Source: Zunongwangia atlantica 22II14-10F7 (lineage in GTDB: Bacteria > Bacteroidota > Bacteroidia > Flavobacteriales > Flavobacteriaceae). From it: a stretch of 64,000 bases of DNA. Below, in pieces: positions 41,874 to 50,731 of the stretch. A model generated the notes under the pieces. The model saw nothing but the letters and a program-made list of their open reading frames with translations. It ran no database searches and had not been told where the DNA came from. Every line of letters begins with the position of its first letter. The stretch's first letter is position 1. A program made the position numbers and the translations under genes. The stretch covers positions 62,001 through 126,000 of the forward strand of contig NZ_ARYN01000008.1 in NCBI RefSeq assembly GCF_002094855.1. Direction: 5' to 3'.

Positions 41874-43204
41874 TAAATTAATCCTCTTGCTTTAATTTCG
41901 AGATACTTGTTAATGGTATTAATGCTTAGATCTTTTGGTCTGGTAAGTACGGTTTGGATGCCGTGTCGTTGTAATTCTTTTGCCATTTTTACTTTATTCT
42001 GGCTAAATTCTTCGGCGATTCCCTGGTGAGCACTTTCACTAAGATTTTCAGGAGTAGAGTGGAGCAGTTTGGTAATTTCAGTATTTTCAAAAAAGATCAC
42101 CACTAAAACATGACGTTTATTGATGGCTTTTAGATAAGGTAATTGTCTTTCTAAAGCCGATGGATGTTCAAAATTAGTGTAGAGCATCAATAAGCTGCGA
42201 TGTGTAATAAATCTATTGATCCCGGCATATAAACTACCAAAATCAGATTCTTTAAAATCTGTGCTAATATTATACAAACTCTCCATGATGCGTTGCAGCT
42301 GACTCATTCTTGAAGAATCTTTCAGGATTTTATCGATTTTCGCAGAAAAACTAATCATCCCTGTTTTGTCCTTTTTCCGTAGGGCGATATTCGAGAAAGC
42401 AAGACTACTATTTATAGCATAATCCAGTAAACTAAGACCTTCAAAAGGCATTTTCATTACGCGACCTGTATCAATAATCGAATAAACCGGCTGTGCTTTT
42501 TCATCTTGAAATTGATTCACCATCAAACTTCGATGTTTTGCGGTGGCTTTCCAGTTAATGGTTCGCACATCGTCGCCAGTTACGTATTCTTTTATCTGTT
42601 CGAACTCCATGGTATGACCAAGTCGGCGTATTTTTTTGAGTCCGGCTTGCGAAATTCGGTTATCGATTGCCAGGAAATTCAGTTTTTTCATCTGGATGAA
42701 CGACGGATAAACTTTAACCATTTGTTCCGCATTAAAAACCTTCCTGATTTTGGCCAATTTCAGGATGCTTTGTGCGTAAATATTTAATCTTCCGAAGATA
42801 TATTCGCCACGTTCTAATGGCGTGACTTCATACTCAAATTCGAAGTTTTCAGCAGGTTTTATTTCAGCAGTATATAAAAAATCTCTTTTCTGAAACTGAA
42901 TGGGAAGCTCGTCAATAACTTCAGCAAAAACCTTAAATGAATAGTCATTTTTAATCTGAATTTTTACCGAATTAGCATCTGAATTACTGAATTTCTCGGG
43001 TAAAATTCTTTGAGCATTTAAACCTTTACTTTGATAAAGCGCGATAATATCTATAATTAAAGCAATGCTTAAAATCACCAATATCACCCAAATAATAGGG
43101 TAAATGGCCGTGATCCAGAATGAAAACAGAAACAGCACAGTGATTGCAGCGATACTATAAAAGAAGCGCTTAGTTAAGTATAAAGATTTAAGGAAATTGA
43201 TCAC
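41873..43204 (-). CDS. DUF58-domain protein of a MoxR cluster
   Basis: This 443-residue protein has two N-terminal helices and a DUF58/vWA-like core with LGHTMEFEQIKEYVTGDDVRTINWKATAKHRSLMVNQFQDEKAQPVYSIID. The MIDAS-type residues appear degenerate. The start is GTG, overlapping the MoxR stop by one base. DUF58 proteins are the usual substrates or partners of MoxR AAA+ chaperones. It ends the six-gene operon that runs leftward from 48210. Confidence 0.88.
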   Translation of the reverse strand: MINFLKSLYLTKRFFYSIAAITVLFLFSFWITAIYPIIWVILVILSIALIIDIIALYQSKGLNAQRILPEKFSNSDANSVKIQIKNDYSFKVFAEVIDELPIQFQKRDFLYTAEIKPAENFEFEYEVTPLERGEYIFGRLNIYAQSILKLAKIRKVFNAEQMVKVYPSFIQMKKLNFLAIDNRISQAGLKKIRRLGHTMEFEQIKEYVTGDDVRTINWKATAKHRSLMVNQFQDEKAQPVYSIIDTGRVMKMPFEGLSLLDYAINSSLAFSNIALRKKDKTGMISFSAKIDKILKDSSRMSQLQRIMESLYNISTDFKESDFGSLYAGINRFITHRSLLMLYTNFEHPSALERQLPYLKAINKRHVLVVIFFENTEITKLLHSTPENLSESAHQGIAEEFSQNKVKMAKELQRHGIQTVLTRPKDLSINTINKYLEIKARGLI

Positions 43205-44217
43205 TATCGTGGGATTTCTACAGATTGGCTAATCATTTGAATAACATCACGAGTTTTCATGCCTTCCATTTCGCGATCTGGAGAAAGGATAATACGATGC
43301 CCTAACACAGGATTCAGTGACCTTTTAATATCTTCTGGAATCACAAAATCACGACCATCAATAGCCGCAAAAGCTTTTGATGCGTTCATAATTGCGATCG
43401 AAGCTCTTGGTGAAGCTCCCAAATAAAGGTGCGCATGCTGGCGAGTTTTACTCACCAGTTCAGCGATATAATGCAGTAACTTTTCTTCGATCTTAATATC
43501 GAAAATCTGTGTTTTAAGCTCATTTAATTTTTCAGGAGAAAGAATAGGAACAATATTCGCTTCTGGTTTTGCACCTTTTCGCTCGTTGTGTCCTTTTAAA
43601 ATATCAATTTCTTCCTCTAATTTTGGATAATCAACCTCGATCTTAAATAGAAATCGGTCTAATTGTGCTTCGGGTAAGGCGTAAGTTCCTTCCTGTTCTA
43701 CCGGATTCTGAGTCGCCAAAACCATAAAAGGATCCTGTAACTGGTGGCGAGTCCCATCAATAGTTACCTGACGTTCTTCCATCACCTCAAAAAGAGCAGC
43801 CTGAGTTTTTGCCGGTGCGCGATTAATCTCGTCGATTAGCACGATATTCGAGAAAACTGGACCGGGTTTAAATTCAAAATCTGAAGTTTTCATGTTTAGA
43901 ACGGATGTTCCTAAAACATCACTTGGCATAAGATCTGGCGTAAACTGAATTCTGCTAAAATCGGTTTGCAGGCATTTGGCAAAAAGCTTTGCCGTTACGG
44001 TTTTTGCCACACCGGGAACACCTTCTATAAGCACGTGACCGTTAGAAAGTAAGCCTACGATCAATAATTCTACAAATTCGGTTTGCCCAACAATGATCTT
44101 CGAAAGCTGAGATTTTAGATCGTCAACTGAAGTTTTTAATTCTTCTAGCGGAATACGGGTATCAAAATTAAGCTCGCTATTTTCTTCGTTTTCGGGTTGT
44201 ATGTTTGGTTCTTCCAT
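43204..44217 (-). CDS. MoxR-type AAA+ ATPase
   Basis: This 337-residue ATPase has Walker A GVPGVAKT, Walker [27 protein letters not shown], sensor-1 [27 protein letters not shown], and the C-terminal helical lid with [11 protein letters not shown]. MoxR proteins are chaperones that insert cofactors or activate vWA proteins. Here the neighbours are the DUF58, DUF4350 and DUF4129 genes, a common Bacteroidota arrangement. A 134-bp gap to the DUF4350 gene holds one copy of a short palindromic repeat. Confidence 0.95.
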   Translation of the reverse strand: MEEPNIQPENEENSELNFDTRIPLEELKTSVDDLKSQLSKIIVGQTEFVELLIVGLLSNGHVLIEGVPGVAKTVTAKLFAKCLQTDFSRIQFTPDLMPSDVLGTSVLNMKTSDFEFKPGPVFSNIVLIDEINRAPAKTQAALFEVMEERQVTIDGTRHQLQDPFMVLATQNPVEQEGTYALPEAQLDRFLFKIEVDYPKLEEEIDILKGHNERKGAKPEANIVPILSPEKLNELKTQIFDIKIEEKLLHYIAELVSKTRQHAHLYLGASPRASIAIMNASKAFAAIDGRDFVIPEDIKRSLNPVLGHRIILSPDREMEGMKTRDVIQMISQSVEIPR

Positions 44218-44225
44218 GGTTCTAG

Positions 44226-44254
44226 TTTTACTCGATTATCGAGGTTAATTGCTA
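44226..44254. repeat. Short palindromic dispersed repeat, copy 2
   Basis: TTTTACTCGATTATCGAG is followed by GTTAATTGCTA, with 3 differences in 29 bp from 31761-31789. It lies between the MoxR and DUF4350 genes. Confidence 0.55.
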
Positions 44255-44351
44255 TGAAGTCTTTCTAATTAAAGATCTAATTTCAATAATAACCTCATTA
44301 GCTTTATTTTGATTCAATCAATATTTTAGGCCGATTTTATAGAAAATTGAC

Positions 44352-45584
44352 TTAAATTTTTTCTTTTGGCGCATTGGCATATTTAAATTTATGAATGCCT
44401 TTACTTATATTTTCAAAATCCTGAGCTGTAGCTTCTTTGTTGCTTACCGCCTGGATGTTTTTAAATAATTCTCTTACAAATTCTATAGAATTACCCGTTT
44501 TATCGGCCAATATTGTATAAAAATGCTCTTGTTTTTTATCAGGATCAAGCTTTAGCTCTGTACGGATATATTCTTTAAAATGTTGAATTCGCTTTTGGGT
44601 TAATTCATCGATCTTTTTTTGTTCCAAATAAAGATCTGCAATGGTTTGCGTGTATTCGTACGACTGATTTTTAAGTGGTTTTACTACCGGAATTGCTCGT
44701 TGTTTTCGTTTTCCTTCAAAAATAATAAATAACAGCGAGGCTAGTATCATTAAGTAATACGCCCATTTTAGCGCTTTATTTTGCATGATTACGTATAACA
44801 AACTTGTGGGCTGGGCTTTACCGGTTTTGTAATAATTATCCCAGTAAATAGGAGCATCCTGGTCGATATAAGCCAAAATATTTTCAGCATATTTAAAATT
44901 GTTGTTTTTCAGCAGAAAATAATTACCAAAAGCTTCAGGCGTGCTGTGCATAAAGATCTTACCATCACCAAACTTAGTTTTAATGAAATTTATCTGTGGT
45001 TCAGTTAAGGTATCATCGTCATATTTTATTGTTCCTAAAATAGTAGTGTTTAGCGTATCTATTTTGCTGAAATAAATAGAGCTGAACTCATGTGGAACTT
45101 CAAAAGGACCATCTTGATTAAAATTTGGGTTCACCAAATCTAATTCGGTCTTTGGAATAAAACTTATCTGGTTTTCAATCTTTTTGTTGTAGGGTTTGGT
45201 ATCCAGTTTTAAAGTATCTAAAACATTATTGCCAAAAACATCTGAAGCTATAAATGCGGTATTTCCTTTCTCTACCCAGGCAAGCAGTTTATTAAGCTCA
45301 TCTTCGTCGAAACTCACATAATTATTTAGGAAAAAATAAGATCCGTCAGTGATGCTTAAACTATCGCTAAGAAATTCGAATGGCGGAATATTGACCTCTT
45401 CAAAGCGTTCTGGATTAGTTTCTTTCCAGTTCTCATAAAAAACATAGCTGCCAAGCGGAATCTTATCCAGCTTAGAATAGCTGGGATACCAGTTTATTGG
45501 TGTAGGTTCGATCGCCTCGAGGTAGGTTAAAAAAGCCACCAAAAGGATAAAAACACCAAGCGCAATTTTATAAAATCTACTCAT
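44352..45584 (-). CDS. DUF4350-domain membrane protein
   Basis: This 410-residue protein has an N-terminal helix (about 7-25), an extracytoplasmic domain with the DUF4350 sequence GSYVFYENWKE...SYFFLNNYVSFDEDELNKLLAWVEKGNTAFIAS, a second helix (about 270-290) and a cytoplasmic tail. It is part of the MoxR/DUF58 operon and overlaps the next upstream gene by 8 bp. Function is inferred only from the operon. Confidence 0.85.
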   Translation of the reverse strand: MSRFYKIALGVFILLVAFLTYLEAIEPTPINWYPSYSKLDKIPLGSYVFYENWKETNPERFEEVNIPPFEFLSDSLSITDGSYFFLNNYVSFDEDELNKLLAWVEKGNTAFIASDVFGNNVLDTLKLDTKPYNKKIENQISFIPKTELDLVNPNFNQDGPFEVPHEFSSIYFSKIDTLNTTILGTIKYDDDTLTEPQINFIKTKFGDGKIFMHSTPEAFGNYFLLKNNNFKYAENILAYIDQDAPIYWDNYYKTGKAQPTSLLYVIMQNKALKWAYYLMILASLLFIIFEGKRKQRAIPVVKPLKNQSYEYTQTIADLYLEQKKIDELTQKRIQHFKEYIRTELKLDPDKKQEHFYTILADKTGNSIEFVRELFKNIQAVSNKEATAQDFENISKGIHKFKYANAPKEKI

Positions 45585-46395
45585 TTTTGGTGTTTTTGAT
45601 CGTTGAATTTAATTCTGAAAATCCCTTTTCTGCCAATAAAAAATCTTCTTTTGAAACCTGAAAATCACCATACCAGATAAAATTGTAAATGCGGGTTACT
45701 TTCCTGAAGATATTATTTAGCGATGTATTTTGAATTTCTGAAATATAATCGTTGTTAGTCTTTTGGGCTTCAAAATCAATAAATTTTTTGAGATCCAGTT
45801 CTTTTAAAGCCTGAAGATAATAATATCGCACTGCCATGCGATATTGGCCATTTTCGATGGCATTTTTTATTAAAGCCGGGATATCTGCATTTTGGATAAT
45901 TTCTTCTTCATCATCTAAATGCACTTTTGATGTTTGTGGTTCCTGAAGAATATTTTTTCCGGGATTCATTCGGGTAAATAACCAGATCACCAAACAAATA
46001 ATTCCTATTAATAATAGGTAGGGAAGTAGTTTAATAATAAAACCAAAAATACTACCAGCATCATAATCGCCAAATAACCAGTTTATAAATTGCTGATATT
46101 TTTGATTGATCCACTCTTTAAATTGTTGCCACCAAGTTTTTTCTTCTTGTTCTTCTAAATAATTAAAATCCTCATCCTTTTTAAGCTCCTCAATTTTTGA
46201 TTCACTAAACTGAACAGGATTAAGATCGCTGGTGTTGTCGAATTGTACTTCAGCTTCAGCTTGAGAAGTATTTTTAGATTCTACTTCAGCATTAGGATCA
46301 AGCTTAGTATCAGCTTCAGTTTGGACAATAGTATCCTGCTGCGCTAACGCAAAATTGAAATTCAGTAATAAAAGAAAGGAAATTAAGATTCTCAT
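45577..46395 (-). CDS. DUF4129-domain exported/membrane protein
   Basis: This 272-residue protein has a signal peptide (LNFNFALAQ), an acidic linker (about 25-80), one helix (about 120-142), and a C-terminal DUF4129 domain with YRMAVRYYYLQALKELDLKKFIDFEAQKTNNDYI. DUF4129 domains often occur beside transglutaminase-like and MoxR genes. The gene overlaps neighbours by 8 and 4 bp, so it is within the operon. Confidence 0.85.
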   Translation of the reverse strand: MRILISFLLLLNFNFALAQQDTIVQTEADTKLDPNAEVESKNTSQAEAEVQFDNTSDLNPVQFSESKIEELKKDEDFNYLEEQEEKTWWQQFKEWINQKYQQFINWLFGDYDAGSIFGFIIKLLPYLLLIGIICLVIWLFTRMNPGKNILQEPQTSKVHLDDEEEIIQNADIPALIKNAIENGQYRMAVRYYYLQALKELDLKKFIDFEAQKTNNDYISEIQNTSLNNIFRKVTRIYNFIWYGDFQVSKEDFLLAEKGFSELNSTIKNTKNE

Positions 46396-47258
46396 TCGCG
46401 GTCTTCACCTAACTTATCGATACTATCGTAAGTACCGGTAAAGTTTTTTTCTTCATTTAAATTAAAATAAATAAGGCTTATTAAAATTGGTGTGATAATA
46501 TAAAGCAGGTATTGTGCGATCGAAGCCAAAATCGTTAGTACGATTAAAACCGGATCCTTGGTTTGCATATTTTGAGCCATCGTTTCTATACCAGCGTCTA
46601 ATCCAGAAAACATAGACATCATCATATAAATGATCATTGGCATTTGGAAAACAATATTGATAATATACATAATAATCCCAAAAACGATAAGAATCCCGAA
46701 AGTAAGCCACCAGTTATCTTTTATTAAGTCGAAAGCACTGGAAATTGTATCACCAACACTTTTTTGATCGAAAACCAATATTGGTAGTGCTAAAGTTAAC
46801 ACTACACCAAGATAGATACCAGGAATAAACAAAAATAAAAATCCTACAACGGTTAAGAGCCCAACAATAAAGTTGACTACAAGTCCATTTCCCAGATCAT
46901 TTTTTAAACCATTTTTTACGTCTTCTACACTTACATTTCCATCCTTGGCAATGTAAGCTTTGATGTAGTTAAATACACTTAGATATAAAGCGGTAAAATA
47001 AACGAAAAGTGCCAGCGTATTGATAAGCGCCGGAATTATAAAGCCAGTAAGATTTAAATAACCTTCAAATCCAACCCCAAGAGTAGCATAGGTATAGTAT
47101 GCATTTGTAATTATTAAGGTGATTAAAAAAGGAGCACAAACTTTAAAATTGATACTTAAAAAGCTTTTTGCATTTTCTCGCAAAAACTTAAAGGTATCGC
47201 TTAGTAGTTCTCCAAAATCCCTAGTTTTTCTAAACCTGAAAATCTTATTTTCCATCAA
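46392..47258 (-). CDS. Six-helix membrane protein of the MoxR cluster
   Basis: This 288-residue protein begins with a cytoplasmic segment (FRKTRDFGELLSDTFKFLRENAKSFL), then about six helices. The LLSDTFKFLREN opening and alternating helices resemble the membrane domain family linked to glycerophosphodiester phosphodiesterase membrane parts. It has no enzymatic residue that I can identify. The overlaps with both neighbours place it in the operon. Confidence 0.7.
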   Translation of the reverse strand: MMENKIFRFRKTRDFGELLSDTFKFLRENAKSFLSINFKVCAPFLITLIITNAYYTYATLGVGFEGYLNLTGFIIPALINTLALFVYFTALYLSVFNYIKAYIAKDGNVSVEDVKNGLKNDLGNGLVVNFIVGLLTVVGFLFLFIPGIYLGVVLTLALPILVFDQKSVGDTISSAFDLIKDNWWLTFGILIVFGIIMYIINIVFQMPMIIYMMMSMFSGLDAGIETMAQNMQTKDPVLIVLTILASIAQYLLYIITPILISLIYFNLNEEKNFTGTYDSIDKLGEDRE

Positions 47259-48210
47259 TGAATTTTTTATATAAACGATGTGGTAAGATCACATAATACC
47301 ACAAAATTAGAATTAATGATAAGCTTATGATTAAAATGGCCAGAATATCTGGCATCTCTGTATGTCGCGTTACAAAACCTTCCAAAAAACCTGCAATAAC
47401 AAAAAAAGGAACGGTAGAAATTACGATTTTTAGTCCGTCTTTAACACCAGTCACGAATGAATGTAATCTGCTATATGTTTTAGGAAATAAAATACTGCGC
47501 CCAACAACCAGCCCGGCACAAGCTGCAATAATTATTACTGAAATTTCTATGGTACCATGAATCCAAATTGTTCTTGCCGATTCCCACAATAAACCTTTAT
47601 CATAAAAGAAATACTGAAAGGATCCCAGCATAATTGCATTTTGCATTAGTACGATAAGCGTTCCTAAACCTGCCAGAACTCCAAAAGAAAATGCCATTAA
47701 ACCAACTCTTACATTGTTAATGGTAATTCCTAAGAACATATCGGTTTCTGATGCCTGTTTATAAACAGCCATAGGATCGTCGTTTTCAATATTATTTAGC
47801 GTAGCATTTACATAGGCGTCACCAAGAACGGCTCTTACAAAACTATCTTCGTTAGCGGCCGAATATGCACCAACGATCGCAAAAATAGTAAAGACCAAAA
47901 AACTGAATAATAATTGCTTTTGATACTGGTAAAAGAATAGCGGAAACTCTTTGGTATAAAATAAAATGAATTTATTTTTTGATTCTTTTTTATTTCGATA
48001 CACTTTTTGATGCGCCTGTGAAGCAAGATCGTTAAGATATCGGGCAGTGTTACTGCCGCGATAAAAGGTATTTGCGTAGCTTAAATGATCTGTAATTTCA
48101 ACATAAGTCGCAGAAAGTTGATCTGGAGAAATATTGCTATTATTTTTCAGGAGACTTTCAAACTTTAGCCATTTATCTTTATTTTGCTTCACAAAAGCAG
48201 CCTCGCGCAT
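47245..48210 (-). CDS. SpoIIM-family membrane protein
   Basis: This 321-residue protein has an N-terminal soluble part (MREAAFVKQNKDKWLKFE) and five or six helices with the SpoIIM-type pattern FGVLAGLGTLIVLMQNAIMLGSFQYFF and IWIHGTIEISVIIIAACAGLVVGRSILFP. Non-sporulating bacteria often have this gene next to RDD and MoxR genes. It is the first gene of the leftward operon and diverges from the RDD gene, 38 bp apart. Confidence 0.88.
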   Translation of the reverse strand: MREAAFVKQNKDKWLKFESLLKNNSNISPDQLSATYVEITDHLSYANTFYRGSNTARYLNDLASQAHQKVYRNKKESKNKFILFYTKEFPLFFYQYQKQLLFSFLVFTIFAIVGAYSAANEDSFVRAVLGDAYVNATLNNIENDDPMAVYKQASETDMFLGITINNVRVGLMAFSFGVLAGLGTLIVLMQNAIMLGSFQYFFYDKGLLWESARTIWIHGTIEISVIIIAACAGLVVGRSILFPKTYSRLHSFVTGVKDGLKIVISTVPFFVIAGFLEGFVTRHTEMPDILAILIISLSLILILWYYVILPHRLYKKFIDGK

Positions 48211-48248
48211 ATTCAGGATTAAATTAGATCCTCAAAGAAACATATTTA

Positions 48249-48962
48249 ATGGATAATTTTCAAATTGAAACCGCTCAAAATATCGAAATTCAACAAAATT
48301 CAGCTTCTATTGGAGACCGAATTTTAGCTTATTTAGTAGATTTTCTAATTATTATTGTTTATGCTATTATCACGGCGCTTTTAATAGCGGGTTTTGAAGC
48401 CGATCGATTTGGCGAAATGGTCTACTATATGGTGATTGGTTTGCCTATTTTCCTTTACTATTTATTATTCGAAACCTTTTGGGATGGTAAAACACCGGGA
48501 AAGTCGGCAATGAAAATTAGAGTGGTGAAATTAGATGGATCTCGCCCGGCTTTTGTAAACTATTTAATACGATGGTTGTTGCGAGTTATTGATATTAGTT
48601 TAGGCAGCGGAAGTATTGCCGTGGTTACCATTTTGCTGAATGGTAAAGGGCAGCGATTAGGAGATATGGCCGCAAAAACAACGGTAATTTCTGAAAAACG
48701 AAAAGTAAGTTTAGCAAATACCTTAGCTGTTGAAATTCCTGAAGATTACGTGCCAAAATATCCTCAGGTTACCATTTTAAAAGATCGCGACGTTCAGGAA
48801 GTTAAGGAGATTTATAGAAAAGCAAGGTTAAAAGGAAATGTAGAGGTAATTACTGCTTTAGCTGAAAAATTATCTAGTCTACTCGGAGTGAAATTCGATG
48901 AAAAACCAAGCGTTTTTATAAAACGTGTGATCGAAGATTATAATTATTTTACGCAAAAGTAG
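48249..48962 (+). CDS. RDD-family membrane protein
   Basis: This 237-residue protein has an RDD domain (about 18-150) with SIGDRILAYLVDFLIIIVYA, FWDGKTPGKSAMKIRVVKLDG and GQRLGDMAAKTTV, and a charged cytoplasmic C-terminal tail. It is divergent from and closely spaced with the SpoIIM gene, a conserved pairing in Bacteroidota. A transport or regulatory role is not established for this group. Confidence 0.9.
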   Translation: MDNFQIETAQNIEIQQNSASIGDRILAYLVDFLIIIVYAIITALLIAGFEADRFGEMVYYMVIGLPIFLYYLLFETFWDGKTPGKSAMKIRVVKLDGSRPAFVNYLIRWLLRVIDISLGSGSIAVVTILLNGKGQRLGDMAAKTTVISEKRKVSLANTLAVEIPEDYVPKYPQVTILKDRDVQEVKEIYRKARLKGNVEVITALAEKLSSLLGVKFDEKPSVFIKRVIEDYNYFTQK

Positions 48963-49205
48963 GTTAGAATTTAGATCTTAGAGTCTAGACTCTAGATTTT
49001 AGAAGTTAGAGGCTAGAAATGAGACCTTTTAAGTAAAATGTTGCTCTCAAACTTAGATTCTTAAATTTGAGATATTAAAGTATAGAATCTAGAAATCTGA
49101 TTTTTTTCAGAAAAAGTAAACTTCAAAACTGAGATCATTAATAATTGCTAACTGTTAATTGATTGCTGTTCCCTGCGCACTGAGACTGTTTACTGTTTCA
49201 CTGAA
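48962..49205. repeat. Low-complexity intergenic repeats
   Basis: The stretch contains many TAGA/CTAGA words (TCTAGACTCTAGA near 48986) and then an ACTGTT/CTGTTT stretch (49150-49200), the reverse complement of the ACAGT words at 41667. There is no gene. Confidence 0.45.
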
Positions 49206-49208
49206 AAA

Positions 49209-49967
49209 CTAATCAATAAGCTCTACCTGCATTTCAATATTATCAATAGGCCATTCAGATGGGCCGGTTTTCACTTTAGAGATTTTATCTACCACATCCA
49301 TACCTTTAGAGACATAACCAAAAACAGTGTGTTCATCATCAAGATGATGTGAGCCATTCGGACTTAATACCACAAAAAATTCAAACGGACTAGAAGCCTT
49401 ACTGGTATTTTGCTCGGCGTATTTGGCGGCAGAAAAAGCTCCGCGATTGTGACGATGCCCGGCATTTAATTCATTAGGGATTAAATAATCACCAATTTTA
49501 TGTCTTTTCTTATTGGTAGATGCATTATCTGAATTTCCACCTTGTATTACAAAGTTTTCGGCTACCCGATGAAAATATGTCTGATTAAAATAATCATTTT
49601 TTACCAGCATAATAAAATTAGCGCGGTGAAGTGGCGTATCTCGATATAAAGTCACCTCGAAAGCTCCAAAAGAAGTGGTGATACGGACTTTATTTTCAGG
49701 GTTTTTCTTGCCATATTCGGTTAAAAACGGAATTAATTGTTCCTGCGGAATAGGAAAAGCCGTGTCTTTTTCAGTCAGTGCTTTTTCCTCTTCATTTTCT
49801 ATTTTAGCAGAATCGATTTTCGTTTTTGCAGAATCCTCATTTTTTGTACTATTTTTAACGGCTTTGGATGTGTTTTCTGAATTCTTTTCATTGGAAGTTT
49901 TCTTATCTTCACAACTTGCAAAAATACTAACAACCAAAATTGCGATTACTGATATACGTTTAAACAT
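49209..49967 (-). CDS. Cyclophilin-type peptidyl-prolyl isomerase, lipoprotein
   Basis: This 252-residue protein has a lipoprotein signal MFKRISVIAILVVSIFASC (Cys19), a Lys/Glu/Ser-rich linker (about 22-75), and a cyclophilin domain (about 95-252). The domain has TSFGAFEVTLYRDTPLHRANFIMLVKNDYFNQTYFHRVAENFVIQGGNSD, RGAFSAAKY, SPFEFFVVLSPN and HTVFGYVSKGMDVVDKI. It folds proteins in the periplasm or at the outer membrane. Its ATG (49965-49967) overlaps by 2 bp the start codon of the divergent Nudix gene. A TAAATTTG -7 box on this strand lies at 49997-50004. Confidence 0.93.
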   Translation of the reverse strand: MFKRISVIAILVVSIFASCEDKKTSNEKNSENTSKAVKNSTKNEDSAKTKIDSAKIENEEEKALTEKDTAFPIPQEQLIPFLTEYGKKNPENKVRITTSFGAFEVTLYRDTPLHRANFIMLVKNDYFNQTYFHRVAENFVIQGGNSDNASTNKKRHKIGDYLIPNELNAGHRHNRGAFSAAKYAEQNTSKASSPFEFFVVLSPNGSHHLDDEHTVFGYVSKGMDVVDKISKVKTGPSEWPIDNIEMQVELID

Positions 49968-50604
49968 GGATTTTTTCGAGTTTAAAAATAGAATTTCAAA
50001 TTTAAAAAAAATAGATCTTCCCGGCGAGCTAGCACATAATAAATTAGCGCCTTCTATTAGGGTACAAGAGCTTAAAAAAATAGATTTTTCAGCAAAAAAG
50101 ACGAATAAAGCTGGAGTAATGGCCGTTTTTTATCCTAAAAACAGTCAAACTTATTTTGTGTTGATTTTACGTAAAACCTATAAAGGGGTGCATTCTAACC
50201 AGGTTGGTTTTCCTGGTGGCAGGGTAGAGGAAGAAGATCGTGATCTTGCTGAAACTGCTCTTAGAGAAACTGAAGAAGAAGTTGGAATTCCGCAGGATAA
50301 AATAGAAGTGATTCGTGAATTATCGAAATTGTACATTCCGCCAAGCAATTTTTGGGTACATCCTTTTGTTGGTATTTTAGAAGAAACACCAAATCTTATT
50401 CCGCAAGAATCCGAAGTTGAGGACATTTTAGAAGTAAAACTATCGGATTTTTTGAGTGAAGAAAGCTTTGTGACCAGAAATTTAAGTACATCCTACATGA
50501 AAAATATAGATGTACCTGCTTTTTTACTCAACGACCAAATCGTTTGGGGTGCAACGGGAATGATGCTGGGAGAGCTTAGGGAAATGTTGCAGGAAATCTT
50601 ATAA
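49966..50604 (+). CDS. Nudix hydrolase (CoA pyrophosphatase-like)
   Basis: This 212-residue protein has a full Nudix box GGRVEEEDRDLAETALRETEEEVG (in two parts, GGRVEEEDRDLAET and ALRETEEEVG) and an upstream VGFPGG. The N-terminus MDFFEFKNRISNLKKIDLPG resembles the N-terminus of flavobacterial CoA pyrophosphatases, as I remember them. This supports the ATG at 49966 and excludes longer starts that would run antisense through the cyclophilin gene. Family members hydrolyse CoA or related pyrophosphates. Confidence 0.9.
   Translation: MDFFEFKNRISNLKKIDLPGELAHNKLAPSIRVQELKKIDFSAKKTNKAGVMAVFYPKNSQTYFVLILRKTYKGVHSNQVGFPGGRVEEEDRDLAETALRETEEEVGIPQDKIEVIRELSKLYIPPSNFWVHPFVGILEETPNLIPQESEVEDILEVKLSDFLSEESFVTRNLSTSYMKNIDVPAFLLNDQIVWGATGMMLGELREMLQEIL
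49997..50004 (-). promoter_or_regulatory. -7 box of the cyclophilin gene inside the Nudix gene
   Basis: TAAATTTG on the minus strand matches TAnnTTTG. It lies about 30 nt upstream of the cyclophilin ATG, inside codons 11-13 of the Nudix gene. No -33 TTG was found. Confidence 0.45.
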
Positions 50605-50616
50605 AATTAGAATACT

Positions 50617-50624
50617 TATATTTG
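50617..50624 (+). promoter_or_regulatory. -7 box of the acyltransferase gene
   Basis: TATATTTG is an exact match. It lies 12 bp after the Nudix stop and about 107 nt before the ATG at 50732. No -33 element was found. Confidence 0.45.
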
Positions 50625-50731
50625 CGGGTTTTCAAAAAAATTGGAGTCAGATTTATCGAATCTTGAATATTATTTGCAGATTTTCAGTTTTATAGAAAGA
50701 TGTTGGAGATGATTAATTGTGTAAAGAAATT

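Noticed and set aside
49675-49965. An N-terminal extension of the Nudix gene by 97 codons
   Set aside because: The extension lies antisense to the cyclophilin linker, is compositionally odd (Phe/Ser-rich), and the family-like N-terminus begins at 49966.
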